The notes under the pieces were generated by a model, which worked only from the letters and a program-made list of their open reading frames with translations, was not told the origin of the DNA and did no database searches. This document shows, piece after piece, positions 1 to 6,637 of a stretch of DNA of 64,000 nt (the stretch's first letter is position 1; each line of letters starts with the position of its first letter). Origin of the DNA: Nitratireductor alexandrii (GTDB lineage: Bacteria > Pseudomonadota > Alphaproteobacteria > Rhizobiales > Rhizobiaceae); the NCBI RefSeq assembly GCF_004000215.1, contig NZ_RBVY01000009.1:1-64000 (forward strand), read 5' to 3'. The translations under genes and the position numbers were made by a program.

Positions 1-122
1 TCTTCCGTGAACCGTGAACGCTTCATTCGTCCGTCTCCGTGTGCTCTGACCCCTGAAAACTGGATCGTTCGAAACTGGAGTTTTCCGCTGTAATGTTCCT
101 TGGCTGGGAGGAGCGGAAGACG

Positions 123-389
123 ATGAAGGCATCGAAGTTCTCGGACGCACAAAAGGCGTTCATTTTGAAGCAAGGAGCCGACGGGATCCCCGTCGCGGAG
201 ATCTGTCGGCGGGCGGGGATCAGCCAGGCGACCTACTTCAACTGGAAAAAGAGATACGACGGGCTGCTGCCGACTGAGATGAAGCGGCTGAAGCAGCTCG
301 AGGACGAGAATGGCAAGCTCCGAAAGCTTGTCGCGGACCTCTCGCTGGACAAGGAGATGCTGCAGGACGTCATCCGCCGAAAACTTTAA
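123..389 (+). CDS. IS3-family transposase OrfA (88 aa)
   Basis: This small helix-turn-helix protein binds the ends of the IS. The N-terminal half (FSDAQKAFILKQGADGIPV...ISQATYFNWKKRY) is the HTH_Tnp_1 pattern, and the C-terminal half is a leucine-zipper-like helix typical of IS407-type OrfA. I chose the ATG at 123; an upstream ATG in the same frame (93) would add ten residues. The last codons run through GAAAAC just before the stop, and the orfB frame opens one base back. The usual programmed -1 frameshift could therefore make an OrfAB fusion. Confidence 0.85.
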   Translation: MKASKFSDAQKAFILKQGADGIPVAEICRRAGISQATYFNWKKRYDGLLPTEMKRLKQLEDENGKLRKLVADLSLDKEMLQDVIRRKL

Positions 390-412
390 GGCCTGGTCAC
401 AAACGCGAGCTG

Positions 413-1225
413 GTGGCGGAGACGTGTGGTGAGTGGAACGTGTCGATCAGGCGAGCCTGCCGGGTCTTGGAATTTGACACTTCGACCTACCACTACAAGT
501 CCCGTCGCCGCGATCAGGCCGACATAGCAGCTCGGATCAAGGACATCTGCGCGACGCGGGTTCGCTACGGCTATCGCCGGGTGCACGTGATGCTGACGCG
601 CGAAGGCTGGGACATCAACATGAAGCGGACCTACCGCATTTACAGGGATTTGGGCCTGCAACTCAGGAACAAGACACCGAAGCGACGGGTCAAGGCGAAG
701 CTGAGAGAGGATCGTACGGCGGCGGTCGGTCCCAATGACGTATGGGCCATGGATTTCGTTCACGATCAGCTCGCCACGGGCAAGAAGATCCGTGTGCTGA
801 CGGTGGTCGACACCTTCTCACGATACGTGCCGGTTCTCGATCCGCGGTTCAGCTATCGGGCGGAGGATGTCGTCAGAACACTGGAACAGGTCTGCCCAAA
901 GATCGGCTATCCGAAGACGATCCGCGTCGACCAAGGGTCCGAGTTCATCTCCCGAGACCTCGACCTGTGGGCCTACACGAAGGGCGTCACGCTCGACTTC
1001 TCGCGGCCGGGAAGGCCGACAGACAACGCCTACATCGAAGCTTTCAACGGGCGCTTCAGGGCAGAATGCCTGAACGCGCACTGGTTCCTGACGCTTGCCG
1101 ATGCGGCCGAAAAGATGGAGGATTGGCGCAGATACTACAACGAGGTTCGTCCGCATAGGGCGATCGGGCACAACGTCCCGATCTCGTTGCTAAATCACGA
1201 TGGCGCTGCCAGCCCGCCAACGTGA
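413..1225 (+). CDS. IS3-family transposase OrfB, DDE recombinase (about 270 aa)
   Basis: This is the catalytic part of the IS3 transposase. The integrase-core triad is visible: D in VWAMDFVHDQ, D in IRVDQGSEF and E in NAYIEAFNGRF, followed by the conserved RAECLN. A helix-turn-helix-like N-terminal region (VSIRRACRVL) precedes the core. A GTG at 413 is the first possible start, but the frame is open back to about 383 and reads on naturally as RPGHKRELV, so the active protein is probably the -1 frameshift fusion with OrfA. It looks full length with no internal stop. Confidence 0.88.
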   Translation: MAETCGEWNVSIRRACRVLEFDTSTYHYKSRRRDQADIAARIKDICATRVRYGYRRVHVMLTREGWDINMKRTYRIYRDLGLQLRNKTPKRRVKAKLREDRTAAVGPNDVWAMDFVHDQLATGKKIRVLTVVDTFSRYVPVLDPRFSYRAEDVVRTLEQVCPKIGYPKTIRVDQGSEFISRDLDLWAYTKGVTLDFSRPGRPTDNAYIEAFNGRFRAECLNAHWFLTLADAAEKMEDWRRYYNEVRPHRAIGHNVPISLLNHDGAASPPT

Positions 1226-1330
1226 CAACAGGCCGGAAACTCCAGCATCCGGCGGTCCAAAGAATGGTATCGGAGCAATGATCGACGGACTCTACCAAAA
1301 TCTGGAGGAGATTCAGGGGCTCAGGTCACA

Positions 1331-1879
1331 ATTTCAAAAGCCTACAAGCCTGACGCCGGACAAGAAGCCGAGCCGGATGAGCAAAAGGCAAACTGGATAA
1401 GAGCTTGCGGTCATCTTCTTTTCTACACGAACCTCACGCCGGGTCTCCAGCGAGACGGAACTTTCCAGGAAGTGAAGTTTCGAGAATATGTGTCGGAAAT
1501 TCAGAAGCTTGCATCGATCGAAGGATATATGAAAGGTGCGCAGCACGTACTAGGTCAGCTTCTGGCCTATGCTCCCGAAACAGATAACGGCGATTGGCCG
1601 CCGCAATGTGTTTGCGAAGTCCTGGACGACCCTCAGCACGATAGGATGCGCGGAACGTTCGAGACAAGTGTGTGCAATAAGCGAGGCGTTACAAGCAGGT
1701 TACCTTATGATGGCGGAGAACAGGAGCGCGCTTTGGCCGAGAAGTATCAAGGCTATGCTGATCGCTGCCAAATCGAGTTTCCATTGGCATCAAAAGCTCT
1801 CGCGGATATCGCCGCATATTACTCGCAAGACGCATTGCGCCATGATCGGGATGCCGAGTTTTCTAAGGAGCAATTTTAA
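1331..1879 (+). pseudogene. 3' remnant of an unidentified gene, cut by the IS
   Basis: The frame is open from the IS end to a stop at 1877-1879 and reads like real protein (NWIRACGHLLFYTNLTPG..., QHVLGQLLAYAPETDNGDW, VCNKRGVTSRLPYDGGEQE). No convincing start lies near its beginning, although a GTG at 1472 could give a 135-aa product. The simplest reading is the C-terminal half of a larger soluble protein whose 5' part lies left of the IS or is lost. I do not recognise the domain. Its place in an accessory region next to mobilisation genes suggests old cargo. Confidence 0.6.
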
Positions 1880-1917
1880 GTTCTCTGAAGATGCTCCTGC
1901 TCACCAAGGAAAGCGCC

Positions 1918-1980
1918 GTTTGCTCCCCTCGGAGCCGCCTTCCTTCGCTTTGTGCGAAGGCGGCTCCGAGGAAAGCAAAC
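1918..1980. terminator. Very long hairpin after the gene remnant
   Basis: The arms GTTTGCT...CTCGGAGCCGCCTTC and GAAGGCGGCTCCGAG...AGCAAAC pair over more than 20 bases with a small internal loop. An alternative apical stem, CTTCGC-TTTGT-GCGAAG, is nested inside. It lies 38 bases after the stop at 1879, so a transcription-ending role is likely. No clear T-run follows, so it may instead be a repeat or a protein-binding palindrome of the mobile element. Confidence 0.5.
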
Positions 1981-2121
1981 TCTCTTGTATCTCTAACTCT
2001 ATCTTGTGGGGCGAATCGGAGGGCGCGGATGACCCCGCATGACCTTCGCGGTGCTACCTATGTGCTACCTGCGGCGGGTTTGGTAAGTCTGGAAAGCTGA
2101 TAAGTCGTTGAAAGATTTGGC

Positions 2122-2222
2122 GCACCTCGAAGGAGAGAGTTCGAACACTCTTTTCGAGGTGCTGGATGAATGGGAGCGCCATCTCGCACAGCTAGACCCG
2201 GCTAAGGGTCTGAGGTGCGGCC
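2122..2222. promoter_or_regulatory. Candidate oriT / mobilisation control region
   Basis: Immediately upstream of mobC are two inverted repeats. The first pairs GCACCTCGAA (2122-2131) with TTCGAGGTGC (2153-2162) and encloses a smaller AGAGT/ACTCT pair. The second pairs AGACCC (2194-2199) with GGGTCT (2206-2211). Transfer origins commonly lie directly next to the MobC/relaxase genes and carry such repeats beside the nick site. The frame 2087-2242 is also open, so coding content cannot be fully excluded. No nick consensus was recognised. Confidence 0.4.
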
Positions 2223-2636
2223 ATGACGACCCTTCGCCATGAGTTTCACCAACATGCTGATAAACCGGCGAAATATCCTTCGCCCTTCTCGCTGCGGCTG
2301 ACCTATGCCGAAAAGGCGCAGTTGCTGGCGGAAGCAGGCCGCAAGCCGCTCGGCGTCTATATCCGCGAGCGGCTGTTCGGCCAGGATGCCGCCCCGCGAA
2401 AGCGGCAGGGCAACAGCCCGGTAAAGGATCACGAGGCGCTGGCGCGCGTCCTGGCGGCGCTCGGCCAGTCGCGCCTGTCCTCGAACCTGAACCAGCTCGC
2501 CAAGGCCGTGAACACGGGCTCGCTGCCCGTCACTCCTGAAACCGAAGCCGATTTGCAGCAAGCCTGCCGGGACGTGTCCGCTCTGCGGGCCGATCTGCTG
2601 CGCGCTCTCGGAAAGAATCCGGGGGGCGGGCCATGA
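2223..2636 (+). CDS. MobC-like relaxosome accessory protein (137 aa)
   Basis: Proteins of this family bind oriT and help the relaxase nick DNA for conjugative mobilisation. The sequence has the usual layout: a basic N-terminus, a ribbon-helix-helix-like segment (FSLRLTYAEKAQLLAEAG...GVYIRERLF), then the conserved helical part with LSSNLNQLAKAVN, which is the MobC hallmark. It starts at ATG 2223 and its stop overlaps the start of the relaxase gene by 4 bases (ATGA), so the two are translationally coupled. Confidence 0.85.
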   Translation: MTTLRHEFHQHADKPAKYPSPFSLRLTYAEKAQLLAEAGRKPLGVYIRERLFGQDAAPRKRQGNSPVKDHEALARVLAALGQSRLSSNLNQLAKAVNTGSLPVTPETEADLQQACRDVSALRADLLRALGKNPGGGP

Positions 2637-3937
2637 TCTTGAAAGCCAAGGAACGCGGGGACGGCCCGCAGCTCGCCCGCTACCTGCTTGCCATGCGGGA
2701 TAACGATCATGTCGAGCTGCATGACGTGCGCGGCTTTGCGAGTGATGATCTGCTCGGTGCCTTCCACGAGGCCGATGCCATTGCCAGCGGCACGCGCTGC
2801 CGCAAGCATCTCTTTTCAATGAGCCTCAACCCGCCTGCGGGCGAGAATGTCAGCATCGAAGCCTTCGAGCAGGCCATTTCCCGGATTGAGGAAAAGCTCG
2901 GCCTGGAAAATCAGCCGCGCGCCATCGTCTTCCATGAAAAAGACGGGCGGCGGCATGCGCATGTCGTCTGGTCGCGAATCGACTCTGAACGCATGCGCGC
3001 GCTCAACATGGCACATTACAAGGTCAAGCTGCGCGACGTGTCGCAGCAGCTCTATCGTGAGCATGGTTGGAACATGCCGCGCGGGCTTGAGGATCGCAGC
3101 CTGCGCGATCCGCTGAGCTTCACCCGCGCCGAGTGGCAGCAGGCCCGCCGTGCCGGGCTCGATCCCAAGCAGCTCAAGGCGCTTTTCCAGAAATGCTGGA
3201 AACAGTCGGATTCCGGAGCGGCCTTCGAAATTGCCCTGAAAGAACGCGGCTTCACGCTCGCGCGTGGCGACCGGCGCGGCTTCGTCGCCGTCGATTATCG
3301 CGGCGAGATTTACAGCCTCACGCGCCTAACCGGCGCGAAGACCAAGGACGTCGCCGCCCGCCTTGGCGATCCGCAGAAACTCCCATCTGCCGAAGAAGCG
3401 CGCGCCGCGATGTCCGCGCAAATGACCGAACAGCTCCAGAGGTTCATTAAGGACGCCGAACGCGAAGCTGAACGCGGGCTCAAAGTTCTCGTATTTCGCT
3501 GCAGTGAAATGACAGGGCGGCACCGCCATGAACGGCAGGCGCTGAAGCAAGCGCACGAAGAGCGCTGGCTCGCCGAAACCAAGGAACGGGCCGCCCGCCT
3601 GCCGCGTGGCTTCTCTGGCATCTGGCACCGGATCACGGGCCACTATGGCCGGATCAGAAAGCAGAACGAGCACGAAGCTTGGCAGGCCACGCTGCGCGAC
3701 CGCGCCGAACGGGAAAGTCTGATTTTCCGGCAGCTCGATGAGCGTCGCGCCCTGCAACAGGAAATCCAGGGCCAGCGCGAACGTCAGCAGGCCGACTTGC
3801 TCCTGCTCCGCCAGGACATCACCCGCTACCGCGACATCGCCGCGCCGGAACGCGAGCGCGAAGACAACAAGCCAGAACGCGAAGGCCGCAGCCGATCCGG
3901 CAGGCGCAGGAGAACGCGCAGCCCGCGCATGGAATGA
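2633..3937 (+). CDS. Relaxase/mobilisation nuclease, MobA/VirD2 type (434 aa)
   Basis: This is the nicking enzyme that starts DNA transfer at oriT and stays attached to the 5' end. The N-terminal relaxase domain carries the metal-binding His-x-His of motif III in RRHAHVVWSRID (near residue 108). The C-terminal third is a long charged, coiled-coil-like tail with a very basic end (RSRSGRRRRTRSPR). It is coupled to mobC by an ATGA overlap. The partner coupling protein is about 18 kb away (21077), separated by the defence cargo. Confidence 0.88.
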   Translation: MILKAKERGDGPQLARYLLAMRDNDHVELHDVRGFASDDLLGAFHEADAIASGTRCRKHLFSMSLNPPAGENVSIEAFEQAISRIEEKLGLENQPRAIVFHEKDGRRHAHVVWSRIDSERMRALNMAHYKVKLRDVSQQLYREHGWNMPRGLEDRSLRDPLSFTRAEWQQARRAGLDPKQLKALFQKCWKQSDSGAAFEIALKERGFTLARGDRRGFVAVDYRGEIYSLTRLTGAKTKDVAARLGDPQKLPSAEEARAAMSAQMTEQLQRFIKDAEREAERGLKVLVFRCSEMTGRHRHERQALKQAHEERWLAETKERAARLPRGFSGIWHRITGHYGRIRKQNEHEAWQATLRDRAERESLIFRQLDERRALQQEIQGQRERQQADLLLLRQDITRYRDIAAPEREREDNKPEREGRSRSGRRRRTRSPRME

Positions 3938-3959
3938 CGAACGCAGAAAGGAGCCTGAG

Positions 3960-4241
3960 ATGAAAAATCCGGACTGGACAACATATGTGCCGCGCCGTGT
4001 CTATGACACCGCCCGGACACTGGAGGCCGCTTGTGAAAGGGCCAACCTTTCCCCGATTGGCGAGGTCGAATGGCGGATGGCGCATTGGCCAACAAAATCA
4101 GGACGTGCCTTCTGGGGCGAAGTCTGGCGCTTCCTGATGGAGGAATATTGCATTGGGTCAGAGTACAGATACGAAATTGTCGTCATTGACGATCCCGGCT
4201 TTGAGCGCGTGGTTACTGTCCTGCCGCAACAACTCCATTGA
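3960..4241 (+). CDS. Hypothetical protein (93 aa)
   Basis: I do not recognise this family. The start at 3960 is supported by an AAGGAG Shine-Dalgarno sequence a few bases upstream and by its position 22 bases after the relaxase stop on the same strand, so it is probably the third gene of the mobilisation operon. The product is small, soluble and rich in tryptophan and aromatic residues (MKNPDWTTYVPRRVYD, EVEWRMAHWPTKSGRAFWGE). There is no signal peptide or membrane segment. A role in mobilisation is inferred from context only. Confidence 0.6.
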   Translation: MKNPDWTTYVPRRVYDTARTLEAACERANLSPIGEVEWRMAHWPTKSGRAFWGEVWRFLMEEYCIGSEYRYEIVVIDDPGFERVVTVLPQQLH

Positions 4242-4475
4242 TATACGTCTAGGCTCCAGCTCCTGCGACACCTGCCTCGCGCATCCAGCGCGGGGCAAAG
4301 CCTCGTCTTGCTCTCCCAGCACCTTTTGAATCCTGCGGCTCGCGTGGCCGACCGCCTCAATCCATGAGGACATCTTTTCAGCATCCTCCCGTCCGTCTCA
4401 ATCCGAATCCGAACCCTCAGACCTTCCCAGGCCGATGATGTGTGCCGGGGCCGAAAGGCCCTGAGTGGTTCGGGG

Positions 4476-4495
4476 CCTCCTTGAAACGAAGGAGG
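4476..4495 (+). promoter_or_regulatory. Hairpin hiding the ribosome-binding site of the next gene
   Basis: CCTCCTT (4476-4482) pairs perfectly with AAGGAGG (4489-4495) over a GAAACG loop. The right arm is the Shine-Dalgarno sequence of the gene starting at 4501, so when folded the mRNA would block ribosome entry. A short GGCC hairpin (4448-4459) lies just upstream. This suggests translational control by an RNA, protein or ribosome-coupling event. Confidence 0.55.
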
Positions 4496-4500
4496 ATACA

Positions 4501-4680
4501 ATGAAACTCGTCTCACGTTTTGAAGCGGCAGCACGCAGCACAGCCGAATTGCACTGTCTGCTCGGAGAGGCAAAACGCGCCTTCACCCGCGCCGCCTGCG
4601 GCTCGCAAGAGCACGACGATGCGCTGGAATCGATCCGCAACATCGAGCATGAGCTGGCGGCTCGTGCTCCACGGCTCTAA
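4501..4680 (+). CDS. Small hypothetical protein (59 aa)
   Basis: This short helical, slightly basic protein (MKLVSRFEAAARSTAEL...) belongs to no family I recognise. The start is set by a very strong AAGGAGG six bases before ATG 4501, which is itself part of a hairpin. It has no membrane segment. The length and helix-rich composition would fit a small regulator or the antitoxin of a mobile element, but nothing in the sequence proves this. The folded non-coding region begins within a few bases of its stop codon. Confidence 0.6.
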   Translation: MKLVSRFEAAARSTAELHCLLGEAKRAFTRAACGSQEHDDALESIRNIEHELAARAPRL

Positions 4681-4684
4681 AGCC

Positions 4685-4978
4685 GGTGCGGCTGGCCTCG
4701 CGGCCAACCACATATCCCTGACTTCGGTCCCAGGTCCGCTATCGCCACGCATATCGTTTAATGTGCGCGGAACGCCCGCCTGCCCATCTATAAATTGGCC
4801 AGCCGGTTGCCCTGCAACCGGACTAGGCCCGCGCCAATGAGCGGGGGAAGCCGTCAAGACCGCAGCCAGCGGAGGGGATCACCCGCCCTGCGCAAGCGAA
4901 GCGCGGAAGGGTGGGGAAACCACTGGCTCGCCCGAAGGGCTTGGTCTTGAAGGGTGACGGGCCGTCAGGCCCCTTTTT
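4685..4978 (+). ncRNA. Candidate structured RNA, chain of hairpins ending in a terminator
   Basis: No gene-like frame is seen, but hairpins follow one another: TGGCC/GGCCA (4693-4706), CCGGTTGC/GCAACCGG with a 3-base loop (4803-4821), CCCGC/GCGGG (4828-4845), CCGC/GCGG (4860-4872), a long arm CACCC..TGCGC/GCGC..GGGTG (4880-4913) and ACCA..GCCC-GAA-GGGC..TGGT (4919-4945). A GGGCC-GTCA-GGCCC stem followed by TTTTT (4959-4978) closes the chain. This fits a stable small RNA or a long structured leader between the mobilisation genes and the Fic operon. No known RNA family was recognised. Confidence 0.5.
4959..4978 (+). terminator. Rho-independent terminator
   Basis: GGGCC (4959-4963), loop GTCA, GGCCC (4968-4972), then CTTTTT. 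This is a textbook intrinsic terminator on the plus strand. It ends transcription from the small gene or the structured region before the Fic operon. Confidence 0.75.
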
Positions 4979-4992
4979 CACGAAAAATCCAT

Positions 4993-5131
4993 GACAGAAC
5001 CGTTTTTCACGTGATAGAATTGTTTTTCAGGGAGGCTGCTTCTCTAGAACCTGCATAACCTGAACAAGGCACCGTTTTCATGACTTCGGCCACACAGAAC
5101 CAGTTTTCAGGCGTAGTGACCGTTTTTCAGG
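4993..5131 (+). repeat. Repeated CGTTTTTCA(G/C) boxes upstream of and into the Fic gene
   Basis: A ten-base box close to CGTTTTTCAG begins at 5001, 5021, 5101 and 5121, and a looser copy (ACCGTTTTCA) begins at 5071. The first two and the last two form 20-base tandem units with similar leaders (GACAGAAC, GATAGAAT, CACAGAAC, GTAGTGAC). Spacings of 20, 50, 30 and 20 place the boxes near the same helix face. They flank and overlap the Fic start at 5080, so a repressor or autoregulatory site is a reasonable inference. Confidence 0.45.
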
Positions 5132-6630
5132 AAAGACGCCTTCCTGAACCTGCTGCGCCAGCCGGGTACAGCGCGCTGATGGACGCCTACAGGGTAGACG
5201 CCCCGCTGCCGCGCACGCTGAGCGCCATTGGTGCGCATCACCGCATCCTGGAGCGGGACAACTGGCGGATCATGACGCCGCGCCACGCGCCAGACGCCAG
5301 CTTGGAAGGCCATCTGACCTTCGCCCTCAAATACGAAGGGCTCGACCTAGCCGTCCTAAAGCGCCTATTTCTTGCGACCGGACCAACCCCGATCGAAGCG
5401 ATCGTCAGGGACAAGCCGACTGGCTCCTACGCACGGCGTATCTGGTTCCTCTACGAATGGCTGACCGGCGAGCGTCTGGACCTACCTGATGCCCAGACCG
5501 GCAAATACGTCCCCGTGCTCGATCCCGCTCTGCAATGGGGCATCGAAGGCGAGACGGTGCCACGCTATCGGCTGCGCAACAACCTGCCCGGCACCCCCGA
5601 ATTCTGTCCGCTGGTTTTCAGAACTAAGCGACTCGATCACTTCATCGCCGATGACCTGCCGCAGCGAGCTAAGGACATCATCGCCGACGTGCCGCGTGAC
5701 GTCCTCGCCCGCACGGCAGCTTTCCTGCTACTGAAGGATTCGAAATCCAGCTACGCAATCGAGGGTGAAAGCCCCCCACAAGACCGCATTCAGCGCTGGG
5801 GCCGTGCGATCGGCGAAGCTGGCAAACAGCCTCTCGACGAGGACGAACTCTTGCGCCTTCAGCGCATCGTTATCGGCGACGCCCGCTTCATCAATCTCGG
5901 CTTCCGCCACGAAGGCGGCTTCGTCGGCGACCATGATCGCGATACTCGCTTGCCTTTGCCCGACCATGTCAGTGCACGCCACGAAGACCTGCCATCGTTG
6001 CTGAACGGTATGATCGCCTTCGATCGGAGCCCGGCGCAGAATATGGACGCCGTCATTGCGGCCGCAACCCTCGCGTTCGGCTTTGTCTATATCCACCCCT
6101 TTGAGGACGGAAACGGCCGCCTTCACCGCTACCTCATCCATCATGTACTCTCCGAGCGCGGCTATAATCCGCCCGGCGTCGTCTTCCCAGTCTCGGCCGC
6201 GATCCTCGACCAAATCGATCAATACCGGGAGACGCTTGAATCCTATTCGCAGCGCATGTTGCCGCTGGTCCAGTGGGAGCCGACCGAGAAGTTCAACGTC
6301 AGGGTTCTGAACGACACAGGCGACTTCTACCGCTTCTTCGACGCCACCCCACACGCGGAATTTCTCTATGAATGCGTCAAGCGTACCATCGAGCATGATC
6401 TACCCTACGAGACTCGATTCCTGCGGCGATACGATGAATTCCGCCGAGGCGTCGAAGGCATGATTGAAATGCCTGATCGCACTGTCGATCTGCTCTTCCG
6501 CTTCCTCAAGCAGAATGACGGCAAGCTATCGAACCGGGCCAAAGAGAAGGAATTTGCCGCCCTCACAGAGGAAGAAGTCGCTCGAATCGAGGCGAGCTAT
6601 GGCGACATCTTTTCAACTGAGACCATTTGA
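5080..6630 (+). CDS. Fic family protein, autoinhibited (class II) AMPylator (516 aa)
   Basis: Fic enzymes usually transfer AMP from ATP to a hydroxyl of a target protein. The core motif HPFEDGNGRLHR is complete, with the catalytic His near residue 339. An inhibitory helix motif S-x-x-x-E-G (SYAIEG, Ser224/Glu228) lies N-terminal to it, as in class II Fic proteins that hold themselves inactive. The N-terminal domain (LEGHLTFALKYEGLDL...GSYARRIWFLYEWLTG) is typical of the large Fic proteins. The true start could be one of several codons between 5080 and 5119. The gene ends 7 bases before the OLD nuclease gene, so the three genes to 10220 form one operon. Confidence 0.88.
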   Translation: MTSATQNQFSGVVTVFQERRLPEPAAPAGYSALMDAYRVDAPLPRTLSAIGAHHRILERDNWRIMTPRHAPDASLEGHLTFALKYEGLDLAVLKRLFLATGPTPIEAIVRDKPTGSYARRIWFLYEWLTGERLDLPDAQTGKYVPVLDPALQWGIEGETVPRYRLRNNLPGTPEFCPLVFRTKRLDHFIADDLPQRAKDIIADVPRDVLARTAAFLLLKDSKSSYAIEGESPPQDRIQRWGRAIGEAGKQPLDEDELLRLQRIVIGDARFINLGFRHEGGFVGDHDRDTRLPLPDHVSARHEDLPSLLNGMIAFDRSPAQNMDAVIAAATLAFGFVYIHPFEDGNGRLHRYLIHHVLSERGYNPPGVVFPVSAAILDQIDQYRETLESYSQRMLPLVQWEPTEKFNVRVLNDTGDFYRFFDATPHAEFLYECVKRTIEHDLPYETRFLRRYDEFRRGVEGMIEMPDRTVDLLFRFLKQNDGKLSNRAKEKEFAALTEEEVARIEASYGDIFSTETI

Positions 6631-6637
6631 GGACGTT

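Larger units (their letters stand above)
40..1330 (+). mobile_element. IS3-family (IS407-type) insertion sequence
   Basis: The element has the two overlapping reading frames (orfA, orfB) of an IS3-family transposon. The ends are inferred from an imperfect inverted repeat: TGTG..CTGA.CCCCTGAA starts at 40, and its reverse complement ends at 1330. A second inner pair, CTGGAGTTTTCCG (75-87) and CCGGAAACTCCAG (1233-1245), may be transposase-binding sequence. A shorter alternative right end lies near 1277. No matching 3-4 bp target duplication is visible for either end, so the limits are approximate. The IS sits directly against the truncated gene at 1331. Confidence 0.7.

Noticed and set aside
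2032-2100. HDLRG motif (MTPHDLRGATYVLP) resembling the HxLR box of a tyrosine integrase
   Set aside because: Only a few residues match, with no catalytic Tyr or upstream domain; too little to call an integrase remnant.
4971-4980. A sixth CTTTTTCA box in phase with those before the Fic gene
   Set aside because: It is the T-tract of the terminator at 4959-4978 and is explained by that.
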